Positions 42,730-64,000 of a stretch of DNA of 64,000 bases are shown here, piece after piece. The notes under the pieces were generated by a model that saw only the letters and a list, made by a program, of their open reading frames with translations, had not been told where the DNA came from and made no database searches. Source of the DNA: Chondrilla cf. caribensis. Its lineage: Eukaryota; Porifera; Demospongiae; Chondrillida; Chondrillidae. Within the stretch, counting starts at the first letter, position 1. Every line of letters starts with the position of its first letter. Position numbers and translations under genes: made by a program. The DNA is taken from assembly GCA_964020155.1 (NCBI GenBank), contig OZ026561.1, positions 4,642,869 to 4,706,868 of the forward strand. The letters are read 5' to 3'.

Positions 42730-43455
42730 TCATATGTAGTAGTTGCCCCATGATCCTGGTGGGGGCAGATGGTCAGGATCCGGGCTGTACAGAACGAGGA
42801 ATACAACAACGTTCACTAGCACCACACAGAATGGGATACAAGGTGTATGTGAGAGTAAGGTATAAGAGGAGTACTGTTGGAGTACTGGTGGAGTACCGGT
42901 GGAGTACCGGTGGAGTACCGGTGTAGTCTGGTGGAGTACTGTTGGAGTACCGGTGGAGTCTGGTGGAGTCTGGTGCATTTCCTCCAGTAGACACATTCTC
43001 AAGTCTACAAATTTTTATAAACTTACTGATCGAGGTCTAGCATAACACTAAGTGCAAGGGTAACCTTACCCTCGAACTTCAATTTGCCGTGATGTGTGTG
43101 TTGTACTCACCCTCCACCTGGGGGCGGGTATCTCCCTCCTCCAGGGCGTGGTCCACCAGGTAAAGGTCCGTATGGATCATACCGGGCACCAGGAGGTACA
43201 CCAGGTCTGTAGCAGGGAACGCACACGTACATAGGAGTGAACACTCCACACAATCACATGTTGATGTCTACTAAACTCGTTTGGCACATACAGACAGCAC
43301 ATTGTGTACAAACTAAACCTATTGGAATTTGGTTTATTTAAAAATAACTGGAATCAATTTCCTGTCCTAAAATAACACTAATACACACACACGCACACAC
43401 ACACGCACACACACACACACACGCACACACACGCACACACTCGCACATGCACACA

Positions 43456-43500
<45 letters not shown>

Positions 43501-43547
43501 AAACACACGCACGCACACTCGCATGAACACGCACACGCACACACACG

Positions 43548-43614
<67 letters not shown>

Positions 43615-46498
43615 ATCACCAAACCTGTATCTGGACTGTCCACCCATTCTTAGAGGGTCAAATATCATTCCTCCTCCTCCACTACTATACACACAAGTGA
43701 GAGTGAGAAGTATACACAGACATACGTACATAAACGTAGGAATGTGGACTGATCCACTCAACTGACCTAAAAGGATCGAGATCACCTTGACCTAAAGGTA
43801 CTCCTCCTCTACATGAAGAACAACATTACCATTCTGTACTCATGGCATGAATGTGTTCATGGGTGTGCGTATACGTACATGTATGTGCAGTCATTTACAC
43901 TGTATGAACATATACAGTGGGACCTCTCTATTACAAACCTCTGAAGATGTATACGTACATGCTTATACATATACAGTGGGACCTCTCTATTACAAACCTC
44001 TGAAATGTGGAAACCTCTACAATAAGGACACCATTCTGTGTCCCAGTGTAGTACTGTAGTGTATTAAGTGACCTCTGAATTGAGGACACCTCTGTGATAA
44101 GGACTGGAATCAAGGTCCCAATGTGTCCTTAATAGAGAGGTCCCACTGTACACTGCATGTTCAAGTTGATATACGTACATGTACGTGAATACTGTATGTA
44201 CACATGTAGATATACTATGTATGTATGAGTGTGAACGTGAGTAAGTGCGTATGTATATACATATGTGCATATATACACAAACGTGTGTGTGTGCTATACA
44301 CAAATGTGATATGGTGGCGAGGAGCACAAACACCAACTAACATTCTGCCGTATGGTCCCATCCCAAGTGGTTGCCGTGGGGGTCCAATACGAAGAGGATC
44401 ATGGTCTCTTAGTGGATCAACGGATGGCGGAGGACGAACCGGATCCAGTCGTTTGTCAGCTTTAGTGGGTGCTTCCATTGGTCTAGGGGGATGATGATGA
44501 GGATGACTGTGACGGTGAGGGTGGAGTGGGTAAATGTGAGGGTGAGGGTGGAGTGGGTGACTGTGAGGGTGGGGTGGGTAAATGTGAGGGTGGAGTGGGT
44601 AAATGTGAGGGTGAGGGTGGAGTGGGTGACTGTGAGGGTGGAGTGGGTGACTGTGAGGGTGGAGTGGGTGACAGTGAGGGTGGAGTGGGTAATTGTGAGG
44701 GTGGAGTGGGTAATTGTGAGGGTGGAGTGGGTAAATGTGAGGGTGGAGTGGGTAAATGTGAGGGTGAAGGTGGAGTGGTTGACTGTGAAGATGGTATGTG
44801 ATGGTAAAGGTAATAATAGCATACGTACGTACTTCGTAGGAGATATCTTCAAATCCGGTTCAGATGCCACTTTTGAAATTAGTTCTTTATCAAAAAGAGC
44901 TAGCATTTTGGTGAGATCTTTGAAGGTTCTGGGATGGACAAGTAAATTATATTCAACAGGCTTAGTAACCTTGGCAACTGCCCCCTCCCTCCAACTCACC
45001 CAGACATCGTATCCTGGTTGCCCACATCCACATAGTCCAAGATGGGAATGGTAACGTTAGCAACTACATCGCTGTTCGCCACCTGAGGTACGGATAGTAA
45101 AATATCAAATAGGGATTTCGGACTGTGAAATTTCCAAGTGTTGTTGGGAAAATCTGTTTGGATTCAAGAGTGTTTAATAGCGCAGTCTGGTGAAGAGAGT
45201 TCTTCATCTGGATGTTTCAACCCTGTGGGTCATCTTCAGCAGTCGGAGTGCCTTGTGGGCTACCCTCCTTAAATAGGGTTTGGACTTCCCACACAGACAC
45301 TTCCAGTCTCGTAACTTTGGATCGATCGTGGACCCCTATGTTCGTCCAAGGAGCGGAAGTCACAAGACCAGAAGTGTCTAGTACAGTATAAGACATGATT
45401 GGAGTTATTAAATGATGTCTAAAGCATTGATTGCCAAAATTATGATGAACAGCTACTTGTTTGTGTTCATAAGTGGTTAACACTCATCAAATGAGTTCAA
45501 TTGGACCTCTTGATAATCACGTGAACTAGGACACTGTCAGTGTGTCCCTAGCCCTCAGGGTGAGCTTGCACATCAGATGTACGTCCTCAATAGAGAGGTA
45601 CTGCTATGTAGGACACACTATCCCAGGGAGTGGGGTGTTCTCATTAGGGAGGTACTGCTATGCAGGACACTATCCCAGGGAGTGAGGTGTCCTCAATAGA
45701 GAGGTACTGCTATGTAGGACACACTATCCTAGGGAGTGAGGTGTCCTCAATAGAGAGGTACTTCTATGCAGGACACTATCCCAGGGAGTGGGGTGTCCTC
45801 AATAGAGAGGTACTTCTATGCAGAACACTATCCCAGGGAGTGGGGTGTCCTCGATAGAGGGGTTCCAGTATGCAGGACGCACTATCCCAGGGAGTGAGGT
45901 GTCCTCAATAGAGAGGTACTGCTATGCAGGACGCACTATCCCAGGGAGTGAGGTGTCCTCAATAGAGAGGTACTGCTATGCAGGACGCACTATCCCAGGG
46001 AGTGAGGTGTCCTCAATAGAGAGGTACTTCTATGCAGGACACTATCCCAGGGAGTGGGGTGTCCTCAATAGAGGGGTTCCAGTATGCAGGACGCACTATC
46101 CCAGGGAGTGAGGTGTCCTCAATAGAGAGGTACTGCTATGTAGGACACACTTCCAGGGAGTGGGGTGTCCTCAATAGAGTATTAACTGAGACAAAGCACT
46201 CACAGCCATGTTCAAAATAAGCAGGTTTTCGTCCATTTTCAATCCTTTGAGAAGAATGGTCCTGTTCGTGGCAGTGTGCTTGTATACCATGGTGTACACG
46301 CAGTCCTTGTTCCACCCCTCTGGTGGACTGGGGTTGGCCGGTGTACAGAGAGGTGGTTCAACTAGTACGTTTGAACTAAAACCCTGTAAAGTATTGCAAC
46401 ACTTGTAAGAATATTGTAGAAACAAACACGTGCATATAAGACACATGCATACGTACATACGTATGCAGGCATACACATGCACGCATACATGTACACAC

Positions 46499-46566
<68 letters not shown>

Positions 46567-47104
46567 ACACACACGCATTCTAATGAGGTAGATATGAATA
46601 CCACAAGATCACCCAGGAATCCAATCAGAGGAATGGTTGTGTTATCAATTGAGGTCACTCCTTGCCCTTGATTCCCTCCTCTGAACCTGCTTACATCATA
46701 CAACCTAATAACCTTACAACCTAACAACTTTACAACTGCAATATTTGAAGACTTTCAAAATAATTGGATTGTTCACTTTCTCCTTCTCATGTGGCATTAT
46801 AGGTTACTAGTTGAGGACACGTAATACTCAAACTATAGCTACATCTAAATCTACATCTCATTGCAAGCCTGGGAACCACTGGATTAGTAGTTTCCTAATA
46901 TGAAGTTTGATTCCAATTCCAGTTCTAAAAAGTTCACTGTTTCCAGTTCCAGTGTAACATACGTACTTCATCCGTCAAAGAGACGAGGTTGTATCCTTTG
47001 CTCAATAAAAGACCGTGAAGAGCAATAACAACAGAGTCCTCTGGCGTAGAACGGGATTGAGTCCTCCACCACGCCTTTTCGATTATCGGTATGGTAGCCG
47101 CCAT
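42730..47104 (-). CDS. PSMF1: PSMF1/PI31 proteasome regulator
   Basis: Nine exons: 47104-46967, 46383-46204, 45082-45000, 44928-44833, 44482-44334, 43806-43767, 43681-43625, 43206-43111 and 42784-42730; 297 residues (human 271). The N-terminal FP domain has [37 protein letters not shown] and [13 protein letters not shown]. The C-terminal half is Pro/Gly-rich with [13 protein letters not shown] and [18 protein letters not shown], typical of PI31, and ends [15 protein letters not shown]; the final YYI fits the HbYX proteasome-docking motif. Intron 3 is only 71 nt (44999-44929) with a near-perfect TACTAAG branch point; this intron, not the apparent read-through frame, gives the correct protein. 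Boundaries of the small exons 43806-43767 and 43681-43625 were chosen by phase and are less sure. Confidence 0.92.
43383..43612 (-). repeat. (TG)n on the sense strand, PSMF1 intron 7
   Basis: Starts about 12 nt after the donor at 43624. Confidence 0.88.
43972..44150. mobile_element. MITE-like element, TACAGTGGGACC family, copy 2
   Basis: A 179-bp element with about 20-bp near-perfect terminal inverted repeats (TACAGTGGGACCTCTCTATT and its complement), in intron 5 of PSMF1. A 33-bp fragment of its left end is repeated just upstream at 43912-43944. Non-autonomous. Confidence 0.85.
44491..44790 (+). repeat. 21-bp repeat GTGAGGGTGGAGTGGGTAAAT, PSMF1 intron 4
   Basis: About 14 copies of GTGAGGGTGGAGTGGGT(AAAT/GACT). 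On the sense (minus) strand it gives a long Ca-rich pyrimidine tract; false Thr/His/Ser frames. Confidence 0.9.
45111..45214. mobile_element. Second copy of the foldback repeat (one arm)
   Basis: TAGGGATTTCGGACTGTGAA, then TGTTGTTGGGAAAATC and GCAGTCTGGTGAAGAGAGTT match the reverse complement of 1315-1410. Located in PSMF1 intron 2, next to exon 3. Confidence 0.7.
45590..46180 (+). repeat. 51-54-bp minisatellite, PSMF1 intron 2
   Basis: About 11 copies containing CTATCCCAGGGAGTGAGGTG + TCCTCAATAGAGAGGTACTG. GTCCTCAATAGAGAGGTAC resembles the terminal repeat of the 179-bp MITE family (GTCCTTAATAGAGAGGTCCC). Confidence 0.88.
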
Positions 47105-47400
47105 TTTACTTACAAATCGTGCGCGAAATTATGTACAATTTAACGCCTATTAATCAGTATAATTACCCCACGGGAGAAACACGTGACTCAATGGTGGCCA
47201 ACCTTCGGAGGACTGGCAAAAACTAGATTTCCCTTCGAAATGATGTAAGTAGTATTTGGTTAGTCTCTGTTTAGTGTTCTAGGTTGTTTGAGTAGAGTTT
47301 AGTTCGATTTTGTTAGCATAAAAGGAAGAAATTCCCTACCGATCTCTAGTATTCTCTGTTTTTCATTTCAGTAGGTGTTGACCATTTGTACGAACTTAAA
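47105..47400. promoter_or_regulatory. Bidirectional promoter PSMF1/YTHDF
   Basis: 296 bp between divergent start codons, including the YTHDF 5' leader. No TATA box seen at a consistent distance. Confidence 0.55.
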
Positions 47401-49745
47401 ATGTCTTCGGAAAATCAGGAAAATGTAAGTAGTTTTTTGAATCTGCTTTTGAATTTGTGATTACTTCGGTCCGAGTTGTTGCTATACGCCTTCTTGTTCT
47501 TTGGAATTTACATTGGTACCTCTTCCGAACATTCCAGAAGTCCGTCAACGAGAGTGTGCCGTCTTTGAGCGAAGGGATAGGCAATGGGACCATACCGCCT
47601 CAATCCTCCACGGGGATAGTAAGTTTAATAGTTAGAACCGATTTCTGTTCGAGTTTATTCATTTGGTGTACATTCTGTGGCATGAGTTAGTCTGAACGTG
47701 GTGTACCTCTGTCTCCACTACTGTTGCATAGAATGTGGATGATTCAACAATTCTGACCTTCCCGAGTGCCAGCGATGTGGGTACTGGCTACATGTACCTC
47801 CCCTACAACCCCACCTTCCCATCAGCAGACATGTCGTGGACGGGAGGGATTGATCCAGCCAGCCTCCTGGCTCTGCAGAACTTGGGACAGCTCGGAGCAA
47901 CAGACCCTCAGCAGCTCCTGACCAACCCAGTTTCCCTACAGAACCCCCAGCTCCTTCTACCGGGTGCATCCATCATCACCCCTGAAATGTACCTCATGAG
48001 CGGAATGAACAATTATCTCTTCTACCCGAATATTAGCGGTGATCAAACGCTACTCTCTCCTGCTGGCGTCGATGTGGGTGGGGAACAGGTGAGTTCGTCG
48101 CTGGGTACAACTGTGGGCGACCCCATACCTAGTCTGGGGACCGCTTTCACCGACATGACCTTCACCACTAACTCTATCCCCACTCCACTCACGACAACTG
48201 AGACTGTGCCTGTTGTCATGACAAACAGTGTTGAACAAAATGGCGAAGAGAAAGTCACACCTGATGTTACTTCAACAGTTACCGTGACTACAGTAAGTGA
48301 AGAAAAGATGCCGTCTTCTGCTCCTGACAAACCAATGTCGTGGGCAGCTGTGGCTAAACAGCCCCCTAAACCAGCTCCCCCGAAACCACAACCGAACCCA
48401 CAGCCTCCCCCACCATCACAGACCTCACAAGAGGCACAACTACCTCCACCCACTTCGAGACAACAACACCAACCACGCAGTAATAACCCTGGGGGGAAAA
48501 CCCTTCAGCCTTCCTCCTATGCCTCTCTTGCTTCTTCCTCGGCGTCCAATACTAAGGGTAACAAGAAACCAACCCAGGATAAAGATCCTCTTTATGGCTT
48601 AATAGTCTCAACAGGAACAGTTGCTGAGGTTGTGAAGCAGCTACATGCCAAAAACCACTTCAATCCGCGTGAACTCAGTTGTAACTTGAGTAACGCTCGG
48701 TTCTTTGTGGTGAAGAGCTATGCCGAAGATGACATCCATCGCTCCTTGAAATACAGCATTTGGACAAGCACAGAGAATGGCAATCGTCGTCTAGACAATG
48801 CGTACAAGGACCAAAAAGGGAAAGGAAACGTTTACTTGTTCTACTCTGTAAATGGAAGTGGCCATTTTTGTGGCATTGCTCAAATGCTGTCTGAAGTTGA
48901 CTTCTACACTATCACTGGCGTTTGGGCCCAGGACAAGTGGAAGGGACAGTTTGATGTTAAGTGGATTTATGTTAAGGACGTACCCAATGGTCAGCTCCGT
49001 CACATTAGACTGGAGAACAATGAGAATAAGCCTGTTACCAATTCGAGGGACACTCAAGAAGTTCCCTCCGATAAGGGGAGACAGGTCTTCAAGATTATTC
49101 ACTCCTACCAAGCCACTTCTTCAATTTTTGATGACTTTCAGCATTATGAAGAGAAGGAGAGAGAGCAAAAGGTATAGTAGTCCACTGTGAGTACCGTCTG
49201 CAGAGGTGTGAGGGTGTGGTGCTGTCAGTGAGGTGTGAGGGTGTGGGTTGTCAATGAGGTGTGAAGGTGTGGTGCTGTTAGTGAGGTGTGAGGGTGTGGT
49301 GCTGTTAATGGGAGTGTGAGGTGTAGGCTGTCAGCAGAGATGTAAGGGTGTTGGCCTATCAGTGAGGTGTGAGGGTGTGGTGCTGTTGGTGCAGGTGTGA
49401 GGGTGTGGTGCTGTTAGTGCAGGTGTGAGGGTGTGGTGCTGTTAGTGCAGGTGTGAGGGTGTGGTGCTGTTAGTGCAGGTGTGAGGGTGTGGTACTGTTA
49501 GTGCAGGTGTTGAGCTGCTGACAATTGTGAGAAAGGTATGGTTTAGTTTAGGGAACCTCAATTCAACGGAATGCTTTATTATGGCTAACCAGTTATGCCT
49601 GGCTGCGTACAGTAGATACAGAGGATGAGGTTCTGTTTGGAGTATCTCGTGATGTGTACCCTTTTAGAATGGAAAGTACTGATAGACCTAGTTATTGGTT
49701 CAATTGCACATACACACGTGCCCGCACCCACCCACCCAAACACAG

Positions 49746-49799
<54 letters not shown>

Positions 49800-49852
49800 T
49801 CACACGCACACACACACACACACGTACACACACACACACGCACACACACACA

Positions 49853-49887
<35 letters not shown>

Positions 49888-50021
49888 ATGTTAGTGTTCT
49901 TTATGTAATGTATGTATACTTAATGTATACTTTTCATGTTCTCTTCCATGTGCACATTTTAGTGGTTGGAGTTTGGAATGTTAAACTCTTTTCTTTTCTA
50001 CAGGAGAACAGTAAATCCTGA
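47401..50021 (+). CDS. YTHDF: YTHDF-family N6-methyladenosine mRNA reader
   Basis: Four exons, 47401-47424, 47538-47618, 47732-49171 and 50004-50021 (stop TGA), give 520 residues. The N-terminal about 330 residues are low-complexity and rich in Pro, Gln, Ser and Thr, as in YTHDF proteins, with a conserved-looking [16 protein letters not shown] segment. The C-terminal YTH domain begins at [11 protein letters not shown] and contains [62 protein letters not shown] and [20 protein letters not shown]. The aromatic cage tryptophans (SIW, GVW, DKW) are all present, so m6A binding is expected in the cytoplasm. The first exon codes only MSSENQEN. The gene is head-to-head with PSMF1, 296 bp between start codons. 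Confidence 0.96.
49195..49510 (+). repeat. GTGAGGGTGTGGTGCTGTTA repeat, YTHDF intron 3
   Basis: About ten degenerate units starting some 20 nt after the exon-3 donor (49172). A (CA)n at 49738-49885 follows further along the same intron. Confidence 0.88.
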
Positions 50022-50580
50022 TGTCACCTGATAGTCATGTGATGTCACATAATTTTGCCTAGACTTCACATCTGAACCTAATATTATTGTATCAAGTTCT
50101 TACAATTCTCAAACAATAATTTCTTGCTATTGTTTCAATAGATCATTTTTGCCATGATACTGTAAAAACACACACTATGATTCAAATTATGACTTTCTAA
50201 TTTGAATGTAAATTGTCCTAATTTGACAATGTGTATCTATATTATTATACAGAATGAAAAAATGATAATTGCATACATAAAAACAATGCAGATTTTGTAT
50301 AATTACATACATTATTAAACTAATTACATATATAGCATATTATAACGTTTGGATGTAACGATATATATACATGCATATATTAAATCGTGCATTGACCATA
50401 TTGAAGTAGAATAAAATGATCAATTTCAATAATGTATGCATGTATTCGTGTATTTGTAAAATACAGTACAGATCTTATGTAGTCGTATTTGTGTGTGTGT
50501 GTGTCGGTCACGAAACACCTACACGTGTGCATGTACTATAAGCTTCAGTACTTTACGCATGTTTGGAGAAGGTTGGAGTT
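50022..50580. other. Convergent AT-rich spacer YTHDF/HS1BP3
   Basis: Very AT-rich. AATAAA at 50410-50415 is a candidate YTHDF signal. No gene seen. Confidence 0.5.
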
Positions 50581-53136
<2,556 letters not shown>

Positions 53137-53699
53137 TAATGAATTCATTAGTACACTTTGCTGACTCATCAGTTGAAGCATGGATACAGTTGAAAGATGT
53201 ATGGTTAAAGCGATGTGAGGATGAGAGGGGTTAGGCTCACCATTGATATTCCTAACGCCGTATCCATGGGATTGCCACCCAAAAGAACAAAATTTAGGAC
53301 AACATCCACAGGTTTCACAGAACTCGAGCTAACTCACTCTCTTCCTCATGCAAGTTCACTCCCTCTCTCCCTCTCTCGAGTTCACTCCCTCTCTCTCTCT
53401 CGAGTTCACTCCCTCTCTCTCTCTCGAGTTCACTCCCTCTCTCACTCTCTCGAATTCACTCACTCACTCACTCTCCCTCACTCTCTCGATGGCAGTCACT
53501 CTCTCCTTCGAGCACACGCACTCACTCCCTCGTGGTAACACACCTCGTTGTTGCCTGGACTTGTGGCATGATACCTAGAGCTCGTCTGTACGGATCAAGC
53601 AGGGGTCAACAACATGGGATTCCACCTATGTACTAGTCTAGCATAGCTAGACCCATTCTGATATTCCGCCCCAATAGAACTATGTATTATATTTCATAT

Positions 53700-53845
53700 T
53701 GCGCAAAAAGATGGCCGATTTCAAAAGGCCGAGAATTAGAAATTCGGCTAGAATTCAAGCGAAACGGCTTCGCCGAACTTTATACCTCCAGCGAAGGTTA
53801 TTCCAAACCTAAAGTAGACGTCCAAGTATTTTGAGTGCTGGGAAA
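53700..53845 (+). repeat. Dispersed repeat, copy 1
   Basis: AAAAAGATGGCCGATTTC, GAGAATTAGAAATTCGGCTA, ATTCAAGCGAAACGGC and ACCTCCAGCGAA recur in diverged form at 54472-54595 in the same order and orientation, flanking the SINE. Confidence 0.65.
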
Positions 53846-53934
53846 GGCTTCTGCGACTCCACTTTTATCACTTTTATCAAATTGTACACTTAGGGCAACT
53901 ATAAATAGCGCAGATACTAATAATAAAATAGATA

Positions 53935-54113
53935 GGTCACGGTAGCCGGTTGGTCAGGTGACACGACTCTAGGCTCCAGGTCGCGGGTTCAAAACCTCCT
54001 AAGGACGGTTTTTTTCTCTGAAAAAAAATAGCTCACTTCCTGGTGGTCAGTCGCAATACTCTCTACAAAGAACCGTAGGGGGGAGCTTTGGGACTCGCGG
54101 CTGACCTCCCAGC
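53935..54113 (+). mobile_element. tRNA-derived SINE, copy 2
   Basis: A tRNA-like head with A-box-like TAGCCGGTTGGTCAGG (53943-53958) and B box GGTTCAAAACC (53986-53996), a T-rich linker, then the body shared with the copy at 17 kb (CTGGTGGTCAGTCGCA, ACTCTCTACAAAGAACCGTA). It lacks a foldable anticodon arm, so it is not a functional tRNA. Confidence 0.78.
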
Positions 54114-54471
54114 TAGAATAGTGTCTTCTGCATTCGCGGAATGACCAAGTACACAGTACCTGTGGAAAGTCCCTATAAAGCCGACCATGGGTTTGTTCGA
54201 CCCCGAGTGGGTGACCTTTTTTATTTTTTTTCACCTCACGGCCATAAACCACCCGTAACCATCATGTACTACTGTATGTTGTATGCATCATTATACAATC
54301 ACTACATGTACCACACAATATATATAGGCACTATATATATAGGCAGCATATGTACGACAATGCAGGAATGATTGACAACAATATTATGTATAGACTAGTG
54401 GTAGCTACTAATAATAAGAAGTGATTATTATCGCTGATTGGGTACTCTAAAATTAATTTTTAGGGGTTGCT

Positions 54472-54595
54472 TGAAAAAGATGCCCTATTTTGAAATTCCA
54501 AGAATTAGAAATTGGTCTGGAATTCGGGCATAACGGGTATGCCAAACGTAATAACCTCGAAGCCAAAAGAGATGCCTAAGTAGTTCCAGTGTGTG
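54472..54595 (+). repeat. Dispersed repeat, copy 2
   Basis: GAAAAAGATGCCCTATTTTG, AAGAATTAGAAATTGGTCTG, ATTCGGGCATAACGGG and ACCTCGAAGCCAAAAG parallel 53700-53845. It ends just before a run of 18 G. Confidence 0.65.
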
Positions 54596-54600
54596 TGTGT

Positions 54601-54627
54601 GGGGGGGGGGGGGGGGGGAGGGGGAAT
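54601..54627 (+). repeat. Poly(G) run G18-A-G5
   Basis: Directly after (GT)6, about 300 bp upstream of the protease start codon. Likely G-quadruplex former; length may be unreliable in the assembly. Confidence 0.85.
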
Positions 54628-54921
54628 ACTTATTGGTTTGGAGAGTTTGGTGTAATAGGATCAAACTTTGACCCACGTATCTACCTTTCAATGCACAAAA
54701 CATAATAAAAAAAATGGAGGCGAGATTGCGGTCTGTGTTCTATGGTTACACGAGACTAGGTCGGCTACGCCAGACTACCAAGTACCACAATGGCGTCTGT
54801 TAACTCATTTAGCATTCGATGACTGCGTAGGCTTTGATCGACGCCATGCAGAGTTACGTGTAAGGTTTCTGTCGCCATTCATACAGACGTAGGTGATTAT
54901 TGTGCGGTGAAGTGCTCTTCG

Positions 54922-57181
<2,260 letters not shown>

Positions 57182-57602
57182 CCTGTTGATTATATCATAC
57201 AAGTGATGTAACAATATCCCCTTTGTACAGTCTTCCTCGGAGAGTTTTATGGTTGATTTTATTTGTGTGTAATGAGAGACTGTAATAATCTTGAGTAATC
57301 GTGTTTCTGAAATGGCTGCAGTCTTGGCAGATAGACCATATCCACAACCCCACCCAAATGGGAGATTATCCTCAGACAAGTACAGTCCAGCTGCACGTAA
57401 AGGTGCATGTACACCCCAGAGGATGGAATTGGAAGGTCTCGGACCAACAGTGTAAGAACTATCGAAAATGTGGAAATTAATAGTTATAAACAATGTATAT
57501 AAATGAATAAATACAATTTGATAAAGATTAAATTATAAAATTGGTGGTATGGTAATGGTGATAACATGGTAATTACAAATAATTAAAGTTGGCACATTGT
57601 GA
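57182..57602. other. Convergent spacer after the protease
   Basis: AATAAA at 57506-57511 on the plus strand serves as a candidate signal for the protease transcript; TTTATT at 57258-57263 is a candidate for the opposing gene, which would make the 3' UTRs overlap. Confidence 0.45.
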
Positions 57603-58375
57603 TCAAGTCTTTAAGTGAAGTACAAATCCTGGATATCCCATTACAGTGGGCGATAAACGTTGATAAGCAGATGGTACCAAGTTGTCACCCCCTACCCCCA
57701 GCTGTGACAGAAGAGTGGTGATTGCTGATGGCTCTTTCTGAACAGGCGTTCTTTGTTCAAATGCAATGGACCTCCAGTGCGTGTGAACTTGTTCTTTCTT
57801 CACAGATCCCTCCATGCAATGATCAACCTGGTCCTTCATAGCTCCTGGAGACGGTCTCGAATCATCCAGGACAAGTTCAATGTCAGTCTGCTCTACATCC
57901 ACTCCCTTGAAGTGGTCACACTTTCTGGTTTTCTGAAGGGTGTACAGCTTCAGGTCTCCACCATGTTTTAATTGTTCACAGGCTCTCATCAAGGCAGCTT
58001 GGTGCGTCCGTTCACTGATGGAGAGAGATTGCAACTTCCCCATGATGGCATCCTTCAGACTCCTTGAATGGTCCATGTGGCAGTGCTCAATCTTCTCCCA
58101 ATATTCTGCTCCACATTTGGATGTAGCCAGACGAACTTTGACCTCCAGCATTTCCCGTCCGCCTCTAATCTTCACGCCAACTTCATCAGTACAAGAGATG
58201 TACACATCAGTCCTGACGGTTCAAAGGGAAAGTGACAACTCATTGTTAACTCGTTTTAGACTGCTCGAATGCGTGTTTCTCCACCTGACCTCTTTTCTGT
58301 GTAGAGAGGAGCTCTCATGTCGAGGATCTTCCATACATCAGGCGGTTTTGCTGATGTGGAAATAGGTATGAACAT
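57603..58375 (-). CDS. Unrecognised 231-residue protein
   Basis: Two exons, 58375-58290 and 58212-57603 (stop at 57603), give 231 residues. The junction restores TEKR-TDVYISCTDEVG. The first half is beta-rich and charged (DVYISCTDEVGVKIRGGREM, LEVKVRLA, GAEYWEKIEH). The second half is polar, with no membrane segment, signal peptide or known motif seen. The pattern of a disc of short strands ending in a charged L-E-V-K-V-R strand is only faintly like CYTH/triphosphate-tunnel proteins, and the ExExK signature of that group is not satisfied, so I do not assign a function. An out-of-frame 15-codon ORF starts 5 bp upstream (58380) and overlaps the start. Head-to-head with the kinesin gene (239 bp). 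Confidence 0.72.
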
Positions 58376-58614
58376 CCTCCATTCGAAGCCCATGCTCAGC
58401 GTGATGCTATAAATAGAACCCAGCGCGTGACATAATCTTTACCGTTCTGTAAAATGGCGTCTGGAGATAAGGCCTTCGGGAAGGGTCGTCGTCAATCGCA
58501 ATTCAGGTCATGAATGTTATCACATTGAGTATTGGACCATACCAGACTGAAGAGCATCGTTCTAATCTCATCTTTACTCACCTTTGAGTAGTTTGGGAAT
58601 TTTTTGGAGCTAAA
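58376..58614. promoter_or_regulatory. Bidirectional promoter unknown gene/KIF13
   Basis: 239 bp between divergent start codons. It contains a plus-strand 19-codon ORF (58454-58513) with a good start context (AAAATGGCG), a candidate uORF of the kinesin transcript. Confidence 0.5.

Positions 58615-64000
<5,386 letters not shown>

Larger units (their letters stand above)
53137..54921. other. Repeat-rich divergent region HS1BP3/protease
   Basis: A CTCTCTCGAGTTCACTCCCT-type tandem repeat (53345-53520), repeat copy 1, SINE copy 2, repeat copy 2 and the poly(G) run follow each other. No exon recognised. Confidence 0.5.

Noticed and set aside
44409..44999. 196-codon minus-strand frame beginning at GTG
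   Set aside because: Mixes a PSMF1 intron, part of exon 4 and a 21-bp repeat; the spliced model explains the exons better.
53943..54010. Possible tRNA gene on the plus strand
   Set aside because: A and B boxes are present but stems do not pair and the body matches another copy at 17 kb; treated as a SINE.

Overview
This is a 64-kb stretch of an intron-rich animal genome. It carries about 14 protein-coding genes with canonical GT/AG introns. The gene set (kinesin-3, PRL phosphatase, YTHDF reader, PI31, HS1BP3, kynurenine-pathway ALDH8A1, CCDC152, AIFM3, GFOD, TRMT11) is metazoan. Gene spacing is tight (about 4.5 kb per gene), and a plant-type purple acid phosphatase is present. Together these suggest an early-branching or invertebrate animal such as a sponge. 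That placement is an inference from gene content, not shown directly.

Layout from left to right: (1) 3' part of TRMT11 (+), ending in a 13-copy 14-residue repeat tail; (2) two tandem AIFM3-like genes (-), nearly identical in exon lengths; (3) an intronless GFOD gene (-); (4) CCDC152 (+); (5) a PAP9/PAP2-like purple acid phosphatase (-); (6) a PH+PDZ adaptor-like protein (-) with candidate SH2-docking tyrosines; (7) ALDH8A1 (+); (8) PTP4A/PRL (+); (9) PSMF1/PI31 (-); (10) YTHDF (+); (11) HS1BP3-like (-); (12) a PCSK9-like proteinase K-family protease (+); (13) an unrecognised 231-residue protein (-); (14) the 5' half of a KIF13-type kinesin-3 (+), running off the window. Most genes are arranged as alternating head-to-head pairs (gaps of 205 to 300 bp that probably act as shared promoters) and tail-to-tail pairs. 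They show no common pathway and look like ordinary housekeeping or signalling genes.

The unusual feature is the non-coding part. Introns are packed with (TG)n tracts and minisatellites that sit in a non-random way relative to splice sites. (TG)n usually lies on the sense strand and often starts 0 to 40 nt after a 5' splice site. In three introns the minisatellite unit contains a copy of the exon edge itself: the exon-8 donor of both AIFM3 paralogues and the exon-8 acceptor region of ALDH8A1. In AIFM3-B, complementary (UG)n and (CA)n introns flank two consecutive exons. Several short inverted-repeat (MITE-like) families, a tRNA-derived SINE pair and two long perfect hairpins are also present. 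No CRISPR array, rRNA, functional tRNA or viral gene was found.
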